This document shows, piece by piece, positions 52,922 through 62,129 of a stretch of DNA of 64,000 bases (position 1 is the stretch's first letter; each line of letters starts with the position of its first letter). The notes below the pieces were generated by a model. It was not told the DNA's origin, did no database searches, and saw only the letters and a list, made by a program, of their open reading frames with translations. The DNA is from Ruania suaedae (GTDB lineage Bacteria; Actinomycetota; Actinomycetes; Actinomycetales; Beutenbergiaceae). The stretch lies in NCBI RefSeq assembly GCF_021049265.1, contig NZ_CP088018.1, positions 1,302,001 to 1,366,000 on the forward strand, read 5' to 3'. Made by a program: the position numbers and the translations under genes.

Positions 52922-55783
52922 GTGGCAAAAGTCCGCGTCCACGAGCTCGCGAAAGAGCTCGGCGTCGACAGTAAGACCGTCCTGGCGAAGTTGAACGAGC
53001 TCGGTGAGTTCGTGAAGTCAGCTTCGTCCACCATCGAACCGCCGGTGCAGCGACGCCTGCGCGAGGCCTTCCCCGACACCGGGGACTCCTCGCCGTCGGC
53101 ACCTGCGAAGAAGGCACGGCCCGCCGGGTCCTCGGCTCCCAAGCCGGGTGGCCCCAAGCCTGCCGCGACGCCTGCCCCGCAGGCCGAGGCCGCTCCGGCC
53201 CCGGCCGAGGAGCCCGCGCCTGCTGCACCGCCGGAGGCACAGCGCCCGCAGGCGCCCGAGCCCGAGTCGCCCACCCCGGCCGAGACGGCGGACCGGAAGC
53301 CGGCCGCCCCGAAGCCCGGCGAGCGTTCGGCGCCCAAGCCCGGTGGGGCGCGTCCGGGCAACAACCCGTTCGCCACCTCGCAGGGCATGCCCCGTGCGGG
53401 TGGCTCCGAGCGCCCACGCGGCGACCGCTCCGGCGGTCCTCGACCGGGCGGTCAGCGTCCCGGTGGGGCGCGTCCGGGCAACAACCCCTTCGCCACCTCG
53501 CAGGGCATGCCCCGTCCCGGTGGTTCCGGTGGCGAGCGCGGCGAGCGTCCGGGCCCCCGCCCGGGCGGCACCGCCGGCACCCGCGGCGAGCGTCCGGCTC
53601 CCCGCCCCGGTGGCGGTGCCCGGCCCGGTGCGCCGAGCGGCGACGGCGGCTCACGCCCCACGCCGGGCATGATGCCCGGTCGTAGCTCGGTCGGCCGTCC
53701 CGGTGCGCCCGCGCGCGGTGGCGGCGGTGGCCGCGGTCGCGGCGGTCCCGGTGGTGGCCCCGGCGGCCCCGGCGGGCCCGGTGGTGGCGGCGGCTTCGGC
53801 GGTCGTCCCGGCGGTCGTCCCGGTGGTGGCGGTCGCGGAGGCCGCGGCGGTACGCAGGGTGCGTTCGGTCGCGCCGGCGGTCGTCCGGTCCGAGGCCGGA
53901 AGTCGAAGCGGGCCAAGCGCCAGGAGTTCGAGCAGCAGTCGGCACCGTCGATCGGTGGCGTCCAGGTTCCCCGCGGGGACGGCAGCACGATCATCAAGAT
54001 CCGTGCGGGCGCCTCGCTGGCGGACTTCGCCGACCGGATCGACGCCAACCCGGCGAGTCTGGTGACCGTGCTGTTCCACCTCGGTGAGATGGCCACAGCC
54101 ACGCAGTCCCTCGACGAGGACACCTTCCAGGCCCTCGGCGCCGAGCTCGGCTACCGGATCGAGATCGTCTCGCCCGAGGACGAGGACCGCGAGCTGCTCG
54201 AGTCCTTCGACATCGACCTGGCCGCCGAGGAGGCGGGCGAGTCCGAGGAGGACCTGCAGGCACGCCCGCCGGTCGTCACCGTCATGGGACACGTGGACCA
54301 CGGAAAGACCCGGCTGCTCGATGCGATCCGTCGCACCGACGTGGTGGCCGGCGAGGCCGGTGGCATCACCCAGCACATCGGTGCCTACCAGGTCCACGCC
54401 GAGCACGAGGGCGACGACCGGGCGATCACGTTCATCGACACCCCCGGTCACGAGGCGTTCACCGCCATGCGTGCCCGTGGTGCCGACGTCACCGACATCG
54501 CCATCCTGGTGGTGGCCGCGGACGACGGCGTGATGCCGCAGACGGTCGAGGCGCTCAACCACGCCCAGGCCGCCCATGTGCCGGTCGTGGTCGCGGTGAA
54601 CAAGGTGGACAAGCCGGGCGCCAACCCGGACAAGATCCGCCAGCAGCTCACCGAGTACGAGCTGATCGCCGAGGAGTACGGCGGCGAGACCATGTTCGTG
54701 GACGTCTCGGCCACCCAGGGCAGCGGGATCGACAGCCTGCTCGAGGCGGTCCTGCTGACCGCGGACGCGGCGCTGGAGCTGACGGCGAACCCGGACAAGG
54801 ACGCGCGCGGTGTGGCCATCGAGGCCAACCTCGACAAGGGGCGCGGCGCTGTGGCGACCGTGCTCGTGCAGTCGGGGACCTTGCGGGTCGGCGACGCGAT
54901 CGTCGCCGGGACCGCTCACGGCCGTGTGCGGGCGATGTTCGACGAGCACGGTCAGACGGTGCAGACCGCCGGCCCGGCCAACCCGGTGCAGGTGCTGGGA
55001 CTGACGTCGGTGCCACGCGCCGGCGACACCTTCCTGGTGGCTCCGGACGATCGCACGGCCCGGCAGATCGCGGACAAGCGCGAGGCAGCCGAACGTGCGG
55101 CCACCCTGGCCAAGCGTCGCAAGCGGATCTCCCTCGAGGAGTTCACCCAGGCGCTCGAGCAGGGCAAGGTCGACCACCTCAACCTCGTCCTCAAGGGCGA
55201 TGTCTCCGGTGCTGTGGAGGCACTCGAGGACGCGCTGCTCAAGGTCGACGTCGGTGAGGAGGTCGCGCTGCGGATCATCCACCGCGGTGTCGGCGCGATC
55301 ACGCAGAACGACGTCAACCTGGCGACGGTCGACAACGCCGTCATCATCGGCTTCAACGTGCGGCCCGCCGAGCGGGTCACGCAGATGGCCGATCGCGAAG
55401 GTGTGGAGATCAAGTACTACTCCGTCATCTACCAGGCGATCGACGAGGTCGAGGCAGCCCTGAAGGGCATGCTCAAGCCCGAGTACGAAGAGGTCCAGCT
55501 CGGCACCGCCGAGGTGCGGCAGGTGTTCCGCTCGTCCAAGGTGGGCAACATCGCCGGCTCGATCGTGCGTTCGGGTCTCATCCGCCGCAACGCCAAGGCC
55601 CGGTTGCTGCGCGATGGCGTGGTCATCTCCGACGATCTGTCGATCCAGTCGCTGCGGCGTGAGAAGGACGACGTCACGGAGGTCCGCGAGGGCTTCGAGT
55701 GCGGTATCGGACTCGGCGCCAAGGACATCACCGAGGGCGACATCATCGAGACCTTCGAGATGCAGGAGAAGCCCCGTACCTGA
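52922..55783 (+). CDS. infB: Translation initiation factor IF-2
   Basis: IF-2 is the GTPase that brings initiator tRNA to the ribosome. The 953-residue protein starts with the small IF2N domain ([22 protein letters not shown]), followed by about 300 residues of Pro/Ala/Gly/Arg-rich linker with repeated [15 protein letters not shown] units, a second IF2N module (about residues 340-400) and the GTPase core beginning at GHVDHGKTR (Gly456-Lys461), with DTPGHEAF and [12 protein letters not shown]. Domains II to IV follow. The start is GTG within reach of a hairpin-embedded ribosome binding site. Confidence 0.97.
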   Translation: MAKVRVHELAKELGVDSKTVLAKLNELGEFVKSASSTIEPPVQRRLREAFPDTGDSSPSAPAKKARPAGSSAPKPGGPKPAATPAPQAEAAPAPAEEPAPAAPPEAQRPQAPEPESPTPAETADRKPAAPKPGERSAPKPGGARPGNNPFATSQGMPRAGGSERPRGDRSGGPRPGGQRPGGARPGNNPFATSQGMPRPGGSGGERGERPGPRPGGTAGTRGERPAPRPGGGARPGAPSGDGGSRPTPGMMPGRSSVGRPGAPARGGGGGRGRGGPGGGPGGPGGPGGGGGFGGRPGGRPGGGGRGGRGGTQGAFGRAGGRPVRGRKSKRAKRQEFEQQSAPSIGGVQVPRGDGSTIIKIRAGASLADFADRIDANPASLVTVLFHLGEMATATQSLDEDTFQALGAELGYRIEIVSPEDEDRELLESFDIDLAAEEAGESEEDLQARPPVVTVMGHVDHGKTRLLDAIRRTDVVAGEAGGITQHIGAYQVHAEHEGDDRAITFIDTPGHEAFTAMRARGADVTDIAILVVAADDGVMPQTVEALNHAQAAHVPVVVAVNKVDKPGANPDKIRQQLTEYELIAEEYGGETMFVDVSATQGSGIDSLLEAVLLTADAALELTANPDKDARGVAIEANLDKGRGAVATVLVQSGTLRVGDAIVAGTAHGRVRAMFDEHGQTVQTAGPANPVQVLGLTSVPRAGDTFLVAPDDRTARQIADKREAAERAATLAKRRKRISLEEFTQALEQGKVDHLNLVLKGDVSGAVEALEDALLKVDVGEEVALRIIHRGVGAITQNDVNLATVDNAVIIGFNVRPAERVTQMADREGVEIKYYSVIYQAIDEVEAALKGMLKPEYEEVQLGTAEVRQVFRSSKVGNIAGSIVRSGLIRRNAKARLLRDGVVISDDLSIQSLRREKDDVTEVREGFECGIGLGAKDITEGDIIETFEMQEKPRT
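53339..53515 (+). repeat. Direct repeat within infB, 57-base units 120 bases apart
   Basis: Bases 53339-53395 and 53459-53515 are identical at 56 of 57 positions, the difference being at 53368. The unit encodes the [17 protein letters not shown] block of the IF-2 linker. The distance is exactly 40 codons, so the frame is kept. It looks like a recent duplication or gene-conversion-maintained repeat in a disordered region. Confidence 0.9.
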
Positions 55784-55798
55784 CGGGCACCGCGTGAG

Positions 55799-55827
55799 GC
55801 CGGGGGCAGTCGAGGACTGCCTCCGGC
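55799..55827 (+). terminator. First hairpin after infB
   Basis: GCCGGGGGCAGTC (55799-55811) pairs with 55815-55827 through 13 positions with a single G-T pair and a GAG loop. No T-run follows. With the next hairpin it fills most of the 107-base gap between infB and rbfA. Confidence 0.55.
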
Positions 55828-55839
55828 TCTCGCGCCGCA

Positions 55840-55862
55840 GGCCCCGGCGAGGCGCCGGGGCC
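55840..55862 (+). terminator. Second hairpin between infB and rbfA
   Basis: GGCCCCGGCG (55840-55849) and CGCCGGGGCC (55853-55862) form a perfect ten-base stem with an AGG loop. It may serve as a terminator, an attenuator or a processing and stability element between infB and rbfA. Confidence 0.55.
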
Positions 55863-55890
55863 GATACCACCACGTAGAGGACGACCGACC

Positions 55891-56373
55891 ATGGCTGACA
55901 CCGCACGCGCCCGGAAGCTGGCCGACGCCATCCAGCAGATCGTGGCGACGATGCTCGACACGCGGATCAAGGACCCCCGGCTGGGCTTCGTCACCGTCAC
56001 CGACGTCCGGGTGACCGGTGACCTGCAGCACGCCACGGTCTTCTACACCGTGCTCGGCTCCGACGAGGACCGGGCCGGGACGGCAGCGGCGCTCGCCTCG
56101 GCGAAGGGACTGATCCGCTCCGAGGTCGGTCGTCGGACCGGGGTGCGGCTCACCCCCACCCTGGAGTTCGTCCCCGACGCCATCCCGGAGACGGCGGCGC
56201 ACCTGGAGGAGGCGCTGCGCGGCGCCGCGGCGCGCGACGCCGAGCTGGCGCGGATCCGCGAGAACGCCCGGTACGCGGGCGAGGCGGACCCGTACCGCAC
56301 GGCCGACGAGCCCGATGACTCGGACGAGTCCGGCGCCGCTGGCCCCGGCGAGGGGCCCCCGAGCGGCCGATGA
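55891..56373 (+). CDS. rbfA: Ribosome-binding factor A
   Basis: RbfA is a KH-fold factor needed for maturation of the 5' end of 16S rRNA. The 160-residue protein starts [22 protein letters not shown] and contains the core [20 protein letters not shown] 35-residue acidic tail follows the domain. The start is ATG with GAGGAC upstream. It overlaps truB by four bases. Confidence 0.95.
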   Translation: MADTARARKLADAIQQIVATMLDTRIKDPRLGFVTVTDVRVTGDLQHATVFYTVLGSDEDRAGTAAALASAKGLIRSEVGRRTGVRLTPTLEFVPDAIPETAAHLEEALRGAAARDAELARIRENARYAGEADPYRTADEPDDSDESGAAGPGEGPPSGR

Positions 56374-57266
56374 GTGACGGCATCGTCCTGATCGACAAGC
56401 CGCCGGGCTGGACCAGCCACGATGTGGTCGCCCGGTCACGACGCGTGCTGGGCACCCGCAAGGTGGGCCATGCGGGCACCTTGGACCCGATGGCCACCGG
56501 CCTGCTCGTCCTCGGTGTCAACCGGGCCACCCGGCTGCTGACGTATCTGGTGGGTGCCGACAAGGAGTACCTCACCACGATCCGGCTCGGGCAGGACACG
56601 CTCACCGACGACGCCGAGGGCGAGGTGACGCGCACATCCGGGATCGGCAGCGAGGGCGGTCGCGACGTCCATGATCGTCTCGAGGCGTCGATCGCGACGC
56701 TACGCGGGCCGATCGAGCAGGTCCCGAGCTCGGTCAGTGCCATCAAGGTGGACGGCAAGCGTTCCTACGCCCGCGTGCGCGGCGGGGAGGAGGTCACCCT
56801 CGCGGCCCGCCCGGTCACCGTGCACACCTTCGAGGTGCTGGCGATCCACCCCGCGCGGACCGAGGACGGCATCGAGGTGCTCGACGTCGAGGCGCGCGTG
56901 GAGTGCACCTCCGGCACCTACGTCCGTGCCCTTGCCCGTGACCTCGGTCGGGCCCTCGGCACCGGCGGGCATCTGCGCGCGCTGCGCCGCACCCGCGTCG
57001 GTGACTTCGCCGTCGCCGACGCACAGCCGCTGACTCGCGAGACCGCGCAGCTGCGGATGCTGGACGTGGCCACGGTGCTCCGGGCGGCCTTCCCCGTGCG
57101 CGAGCTCACCGACGAGGAGACCCGCGAGCTCCGCTTCGGCCGGCGCCTCGCAGCGACCGGTACCGGTGAGGTGACGGCCGCGCTCGCACCGGACGGCCGG
57201 GGGATCGCGCTGGTGCAGGACGACGGCGGCCGGGCGCGTCCGGTCCTCGTGCTCGACCCCGCGTGA
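56370..57266 (+). CDS. truB: tRNA pseudouridine(55) synthase TruB
   Basis: TruB makes pseudouridine 55 in the T arm of tRNAs. The 298-residue enzyme begins [17 protein letters not shown] and contains the catalytic Asp in [16 protein letters not shown], plus [13 protein letters not shown] and [15 protein letters not shown]. The start overlaps the rbfA stop. An aldo/keto reductase gene with its own promoter-like element follows, splitting the usual truB-ribF neighbourhood. Confidence 0.96.
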   Translation: MSDGIVLIDKPPGWTSHDVVARSRRVLGTRKVGHAGTLDPMATGLLVLGVNRATRLLTYLVGADKEYLTTIRLGQDTLTDDAEGEVTRTSGIGSEGGRDVHDRLEASIATLRGPIEQVPSSVSAIKVDGKRSYARVRGGEEVTLAARPVTVHTFEVLAIHPARTEDGIEVLDVEARVECTSGTYVRALARDLGRALGTGGHLRALRRTRVGDFAVADAQPLTRETAQLRMLDVATVLRAAFPVRELTDEETRELRFGRRLAATGTGEVTAALAPDGRGIALVQDDGGRARPVLVLDPA

Positions 57267-57305
57267 GCGCGGTGGCACCCCGGATCGGCACCCGGGTCGG
57301 CACAG

Positions 57306-57311
57306 TAGGCT
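57306..57311 (+). promoter_or_regulatory. -10 hexamer TAGGCT of a probable leaderless promoter for the aldo/keto reductase gene
   Basis: TAGGCT ends six bases before ATG 57318, exactly as at smc. No ribosome binding site is visible. Confidence 0.55.
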
Positions 57312-57317
57312 GAGACG

Positions 57318-58268
57318 ATGCCTAGCGACGACGTGATCTCCGGCCTGCACACCCTCGGGCGGACCGATATCCGCCTCACCCGCCTGACCCTGGGCACCTC
57401 CGGCCTGGGTGCGGGTGCTGAGCCGGGAAGCCGGGAGGAGCGCGACGCCGTCGAGCTGGCGACCGCGATGCTGCACGGGCCGGCAGCGGTCCTCGACACC
57501 TCCAACGCCTATGCCGGCGGCAACAGCGAGCGCATCCTCGGCCTGGCGCTGCGGGAGTCCGGGATCGCGCCGGGCCGCCAGCTCGTCACCAAGGTCGACG
57601 CCGACCCCGAGACGGGGGCCTTCGACCGCGACCGGGTGTTGCGCTCCTACGAGGAGAGCCTGGCCAGGCTCGGCGTGGACCGGGTCAGCCTGCTGCACCT
57701 GCACGATCCGTACGGCATCGAGTTCGAGGATGCGATGAGCCCCGACGGGGCAGTGGCCGGCCTGCGTGAGTTGCGCGAGTCCGGAGCCGTGGACGCGATC
57801 GGCATCGCAGCGGGCAAGGTCTCCGTGGTCCGGCGCTACGTGGAGAGCGACAGCTTCGACGTGCTGCTCACCCACAACCGGTACACGCTGGTCGAGCGCA
57901 TCGGCGAGGTCCTGCTCGAGGCGGCGCGTGCGCGCGGGATGGGGGTGTTCAACGCCGCTCCCTTCGGCGGCTCCCTGCTCGCCCGCGGTTCGGCCGCCGG
58001 TGGCACCTACGCCTACCGGCCGGCGCCGCCCGAGCTGATCGAGCGGGTACGCCGGCTGGAGGAGCTGTGTGCCGCGCACGGGATCGAGCTGGCGACGGCG
58101 GCCCTGCAGTTCTCGCTCCGGTCACCGCAGGTGGATTCCACCGTGGTCGGGATCTCCCGGCCGAGCCGGATCGCCGACCTGGTGCGGCGCAGCGAGGTCG
58201 CGGTGCCCGACGCCTTCTGGCGTGAGGTCGACGAGCTCGGCCGGCCGCCGTCGGTCGTGGCGGACTGA
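57318..58268 (+). CDS. Aldo/keto reductase family protein
   Basis: The 316-residue protein is a TIM barrel reductase that would use NADPH. The expected tetrad is visible: Asp and Tyr in VLDTSNAYAGGNSERILG, Lys in QLVTKVDADP and His in LLHLHDPYG. The late FSLRSPQVDSTVVGIS segment is the cofactor site. It resembles the D-threo-aldose/L-fucose dehydrogenase type, but the substrate is not determined. It stands between truB and ribF with its own promoter-like hexamer. Confidence 0.88.
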   Translation: MPSDDVISGLHTLGRTDIRLTRLTLGTSGLGAGAEPGSREERDAVELATAMLHGPAAVLDTSNAYAGGNSERILGLALRESGIAPGRQLVTKVDADPETGAFDRDRVLRSYEESLARLGVDRVSLLHLHDPYGIEFEDAMSPDGAVAGLRELRESGAVDAIGIAAGKVSVVRRYVESDSFDVLLTHNRYTLVERIGEVLLEAARARGMGVFNAAPFGGSLLARGSAAGGTYAYRPAPPELIERVRRLEELCAAHGIELATAALQFSLRSPQVDSTVVGISRPSRIADLVRRSEVAVPDAFWREVDELGRPPSVVAD

Positions 58269-58316
58269 GCGCGGACGGCACGACGAGATCGTCGGTAGCG
58301 GACGGACGGGAGACGA

Positions 58317-59309
58317 GTGGAGCGGTGGTTCGGGATCGAGCAGGTCCCTGCTGACATGGTGGCGAGCGTGGTCACCATCGGGAACTTCGACGGTGTCCAC
58401 CTCGGGCACCGGGCGGTGCTGGCTGAGGTCGTCGACGCCGCCCGCGGCGCTGGCGCGCCGGCTGTGGCCGTCACCTTCGACCCGCACCCCGCCGCCGTGC
58501 ACCGGCCCGCAGAGGCACCGGAACTGCTCACCGGCCTGACCGATCGGCTCGACCTGATCGCCGAGACCGGGATCGACGCGACGCTGGTGATCGCCTACTC
58601 CACCGACTTCGCCGCCCAGACGCCGGAGGAGTTCGTCCGGCGCACGCTGGTGGACACCTTGCGCGTGCGCCGGGTGGTGGTGGGCGAGGACGTGCGCTTC
58701 GGCCGTGGCAACTCCGGCGACCGGGGCACGATGGTGGCGCTGGGGGAGCGGCTCGGATTCGGCGTCCAGCTGGTCCGGGACGTCTCCGCCTCGGGGCAGC
58801 GCCGCTGGTCCTCGACCTGGGTGCGCGAGCTCCTCGCCGCCGGCGACTGCGCCGGCGCGGCGGCGGTGCTCGGCCGCGCCCACCGGATGCGTGGCGCCGT
58901 GGTCCACGGGGAGGCGCGTGGACGCCGGCTGGGGTTCCCGACGGCGAACCTCGCCCCCGACGCGACCGGCACCGTGCCGGCGGACGGAGTCTACGCCGGC
59001 TGGTTGTGGCGTGACCCGGCCCGGGTGGTCGGCGATGCGCAGGCCGGGCGCCTGCCGGCGGCGGTCTCCATCGGCACCAATCCCACCTTCGACGGCACCG
59101 TGCGCCAGGTCGAGGCGCACGTCCTGGGCCGCCGGGACCTCGATCTCTACGGCGAGGAGGTCGTGGTCGAGTTCGTGCGGCGGCTGCGCCCCACGGTGCG
59201 CTACGACGGGATCGAGTCCCTCGTCGAGCAGATGCGTCAGGACGTGATCGAGTCCGCCGATGTGCTGCAGGTCCCACGCCCCGACCTCCTCCCGGCCCTG
59301 CCGGGGTGA
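58317..59309 (+). CDS. ribF: Bifunctional riboflavin kinase/FAD synthetase
   Basis: RibF phosphorylates riboflavin to FMN and adenylylates it to FAD. The 330-residue protein has the N-terminal nucleotidyltransferase domain with TIGNFDGVHLGHRAVL and the C-terminal kinase domain with GEARGRRLGFPTANLAPD and SIGTNPTFDGTVRQVEAHVL. The start GTG follows GGGAGA. Position before rpsO is conserved. Confidence 0.96.
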   Translation: MERWFGIEQVPADMVASVVTIGNFDGVHLGHRAVLAEVVDAARGAGAPAVAVTFDPHPAAVHRPAEAPELLTGLTDRLDLIAETGIDATLVIAYSTDFAAQTPEEFVRRTLVDTLRVRRVVVGEDVRFGRGNSGDRGTMVALGERLGFGVQLVRDVSASGQRRWSSTWVRELLAAGDCAGAAAVLGRAHRMRGAVVHGEARGRRLGFPTANLAPDATGTVPADGVYAGWLWRDPARVVGDAQAGRLPAAVSIGTNPTFDGTVRQVEAHVLGRRDLDLYGEEVVVEFVRRLRPTVRYDGIESLVEQMRQDVIESADVLQVPRPDLLPALPG

Positions 59310-59328
59310 TACCCTGACGGAGCCGTCA
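59310..59328 (+). promoter_or_regulatory. rpsO promoter -10 TACCCT with a palindrome at the predicted start site
   Basis: TACCCT (59310-59315) fits TANNNT. It overlaps by one base the dyad TGACGG-AG-CCGTCA (59315-59328), which covers the predicted transcript start. The leader to the rpsO GTG would be about 80 bases. Confidence 0.4.
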
Positions 59329-59402
59329 GATCGGCCGCGGATGAGTCATGCCCGGGTGGACAAGCCCCGGTGCTCCGCGCAACGAGACACGAAGGAGATC
59401 CT

Positions 59403-59672
59403 GTGCCCCTGGCCCCGGACGTCAAGAAGCAGATCATCACCGACTACGCCACGCACGAGGGCGACACGGGTTCCCCCGAGGTCCAGATCGCGCTGCTCAC
59501 GCGACGCATCAGCGACCTCACCGAGCACTTCAAAGAGCACAAGCACGACCACCACTCCCGTCGTGGTCTGCTGCTGCTGGTCGGTCAGCGCCGCCGGCTC
59601 CTCGGCTACCTGCGTAGCGTCGACATCGGGCGTTACCGCTCGCTGATCGAGCGCCTCGGCATCCGCCGCTGA
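59403..59672 (+). CDS. rpsO: 30S ribosomal protein S15
   Basis: S15 binds 16S rRNA early in assembly. The 89-residue product is exactly the usual length and matches the family: [40 protein letters not shown] and [21 protein letters not shown] at the end. The GTG has GAAGGAG upstream and gives [10 protein letters not shown]; the open frame begins 11 codons earlier. It is followed by two hairpins and pnp. Confidence 0.98.
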   Translation: MPLAPDVKKQIITDYATHEGDTGSPEVQIALLTRRISDLTEHFKEHKHDHHSRRGLLLLVGQRRRLLGYLRSVDIGRYRSLIERLGIRR

Positions 59673-59682
59673 TCGCTGCCGT

Positions 59683-59711
59683 CCGGCTCGGACCCCTCGG
59701 GTCCGGGCCGG
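59683..59711 (+). terminator. Strong hairpin after rpsO
   Basis: Thirteen bases at 59683-59695 pair with 59699-59711 with one G-T pair and a CTC loop. It begins 11 bases after the rpsO stop and lacks a T-run. In Streptomyces the rpsO-pnp gap has a hairpin cut by RNase III; a similar role is possible here. Confidence 0.6.
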
Positions 59712-59719
59712 TCGCACGT

Positions 59720-59737
59720 CCGGGCCGTTCGGCCCGG
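59720..59737 (+). terminator. Second hairpin between rpsO and pnp
   Basis: CCGGGCC (59720-59726) and GGCCCGG (59731-59737) form a seven-base stem with a GTTC loop. Nothing else is recognisable in the 188-base gap 59673-59860 apart from the AGGAGGG ribosome binding site of pnp. Confidence 0.5.
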
Positions 59738-59860
59738 TGAGACAACTGCATCACGACATGCACACCCGGGTTCGCTGGTCCTCGGTAGTGGCTTCCGGAC
59801 ATCGCTCCGTGGGCCTCGATCGATGACCGCCGGGCCCTTCACCACAGAAGGAGGGCACCC

Positions 59861-62113
59861 ATGGAGGGTCCCGAGATCAAGTTCGCCGAAGCCGTCATCG
59901 ACAACGGCTCGTTCGGCACCCGTACGGTCCGGTTCGAGACCGGACGACTGGCCAAGCAGGCCTCCGGCTCCGCCGTCGCCTACCTCGACGAGGACACGAT
60001 GGTCCTGTCGACCACGACGGCCGGCAAGCACCCGAAGGACCACTTCGACTTCTTTCCGCTCACCGTGGACGTTGAGGAGCGCCAGTACGCCGCCGGCAAG
60101 ATCCCCGGCTCGTTCTTCCGCCGTGAGGGCCGCCCCTCGACCGAGGCGATCCTCGCCTGCCGGCTGATCGACCGCCCGCTGCGCCCGCTGTTCGTCAAGG
60201 GCCTGCGCAACGAGGTCCAGGTGGTCGAGTCCGTGCTGGCCATCCACCCCGACGACTCGTACGACGTCCTGGCCATCAACGGCGCCTCGATGTCCACCCA
60301 GCTCTCCGGGCTGCCCTTCTCCGGGCCCGTCGGCGCCACCCGCATCGCCCTGGTCGACGGCCAGTGGATCGCCTTCCCGCGCTACAGCGAGCTCGAGCGG
60401 GCCGTCTTCTCCATGGTCGTGGCCGGCCGTATCGTCACCGCCGAGGACGGCTCGGACGACGTCGCGATCGCGATGATCGAGGCCGAGGCCACCGACAACG
60501 CCTGGTCGCTGATCAAGGATCAGGGCGTCGGCGCCCCCACCGAGGACGTCGTGGCCGAGGGCCTGGAGGCAGCGAAGCGCTTCATCCGCGTGCTGGCACA
60601 GGCACAGATCGAGCTCGCCGGCCAGGCCGCCAAGGAGGTGCAGGAGTTCCCGCTCTTCCCCGAGTACGCACCCGACGCCTTCGAGGCAGTCGAGGCCGAG
60701 GTGGCCACCAAGCTCGCCGAGGCCCTGGCCATCGCCGGCAAGGCCGAGCGCGAGGCCCGTATCGACGAGATCAAGGACGGGATGCTCGGTGCCCTGCAGG
60801 ACGGTTTCGACGGCCGCGAGAAGGAGCTGTCCGCCGCCTACCGGCAGGTCACCAAGACCCTGATCCGCCAGCGCATCATCACCGACGGGTTCCGTATCGA
60901 CGGCCGTGGCCTGCGCGACATCCGGCCCCTCTCGGCCGAGGTCGAGGTGCTGCCCCGCGTGCACGGATCGGCACTGTTCGAGCGTGGCGAGACCCAGATC
61001 ATGGGCGTGACCACCCTGAACATGCTCAAGATGGAGCAGCAGCTGGACACGCTCTCGCCGCAGACGCGCAAGCGCTACATGCACAACTACAACTTCCCGC
61101 CCTACTCGACCGGTGAGACCGGTCGCGTCGGGAGCCCGAAGCGCCGCGAGATCGGTCACGGCGCCCTGGCCGAGCGGGCGATGGTGCCGGTGCTGCCCAG
61201 CCGGGAGGAGTTCCCCTACGCGATCCGCCAGGTCTCCGAGGCCCTCGGGTCGAACGGCTCCACCTCCATGGGTTCGGTCTGTGCCTCGACGCTGTCGCTG
61301 CTCAACGCCGGTGTGCCACTGCGCGCGCCGGTCGCCGGTATCGCGATGGGCCTGGTCTCGGACACGATCGACGGGGAGACCAAGTACGCGGCGCTCACCG
61401 ACATCCTCGGGGCCGAGGACGCCTTCGGCGACATGGACTTCAAGGTCGCCGGTACCCGCGAGTTCGTCACGGCGATCCAGCTCGACACCAAGCTCGACGG
61501 GATCCCGGCGCACGTGCTGGCCAGTGCACTGACCCAGGCCAAGGAAGCGCGCCTGCACATCCTGGACGTCATGGCCGAGGCTATCGACACCCCGGACGAG
61601 ATGGCGCCGACGGCGCCGCGGGTGATCACCGTGCAGGTCCCGGTCGCCAAGATCGGCGAGGTCATCGGCCCGAAGGGCAAGATGATCAACCAGATCCAGG
61701 AGGACACCGGCGCCGACATCTCCATCGAGGATGACGGCACCGTGTTCATCGGGGCCACGGACGGACCCTCGGCCGAGGCCGCGCGGCAGGCGATCAACGC
61801 GATCGCGAACCCGCAGATGCCCGAGGTCGGCGAGCGCTTCATCGGCACGGTCGTCAAGATCATGTCCTTCGGTGCCTTCGTCTCCCTCGCCCCCGGCAAG
61901 GACGGCCTGCTGCACATCACGCAGATTCGTCGCCTGGTCGGCGGCAAGCGCGTCGAAGCCGTCGAGGACGTCCTCTCGGTCGGTCAGAAGATCGACGTCG
62001 AGCTCGCCGAGATCGATGACCGGGGAAAGCTCTCGCTGCACGCGGTCGTCGACGAGGCCGGTTCGGACGAGGCGGCGGTCGAGTCCGAGGACTCCGCTGA
62101 GCCCACGAGCTGA
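59861..62113 (+). CDS. pnp: Polynucleotide phosphorylase
   Basis: PNPase degrades RNA 3' to 5' with phosphate and in actinobacteria also adds 3' tails. The 750-residue enzyme has two RNase PH domains (first about residues 20-150; second from about 350, with [15 protein letters not shown] and the [10 protein letters not shown] loop), a KH domain ([20 protein letters not shown]) and a C-terminal S1 domain ([20 protein letters not shown]). The start has AGGAGGG upstream. It follows rpsO as in most bacteria. Confidence 0.97.
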   Translation: MEGPEIKFAEAVIDNGSFGTRTVRFETGRLAKQASGSAVAYLDEDTMVLSTTTAGKHPKDHFDFFPLTVDVEERQYAAGKIPGSFFRREGRPSTEAILACRLIDRPLRPLFVKGLRNEVQVVESVLAIHPDDSYDVLAINGASMSTQLSGLPFSGPVGATRIALVDGQWIAFPRYSELERAVFSMVVAGRIVTAEDGSDDVAIAMIEAEATDNAWSLIKDQGVGAPTEDVVAEGLEAAKRFIRVLAQAQIELAGQAAKEVQEFPLFPEYAPDAFEAVEAEVATKLAEALAIAGKAEREARIDEIKDGMLGALQDGFDGREKELSAAYRQVTKTLIRQRIITDGFRIDGRGLRDIRPLSAEVEVLPRVHGSALFERGETQIMGVTTLNMLKMEQQLDTLSPQTRKRYMHNYNFPPYSTGETGRVGSPKRREIGHGALAERAMVPVLPSREEFPYAIRQVSEALGSNGSTSMGSVCASTLSLLNAGVPLRAPVAGIAMGLVSDTIDGETKYAALTDILGAEDAFGDMDFKVAGTREFVTAIQLDTKLDGIPAHVLASALTQAKEARLHILDVMAEAIDTPDEMAPTAPRVITVQVPVAKIGEVIGPKGKMINQIQEDTGADISIEDDGTVFIGATDGPSAEAARQAINAIANPQMPEVGERFIGTVVKIMSFGAFVSLAPGKDGLLHITQIRRLVGGKRVEAVEDVLSVGQKIDVELAEIDDRGKLSLHAVVDEAGSDEAAVESEDSAEPTS

Positions 62114-62129
62114 TCACGGCCTGCCAGGC

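Noticed and set aside
53651-55906. A 751-codon minus-strand frame opposite infB
   Set aside because: Asp/His/Leu/Arg-rich shadow of the GTPase-coding frame, with no domain signatures.
59633-62041. An 802-codon minus-strand frame opposite pnp
   Set aside because: Same high-GC shadow effect; the plus strand encodes a complete PNPase.
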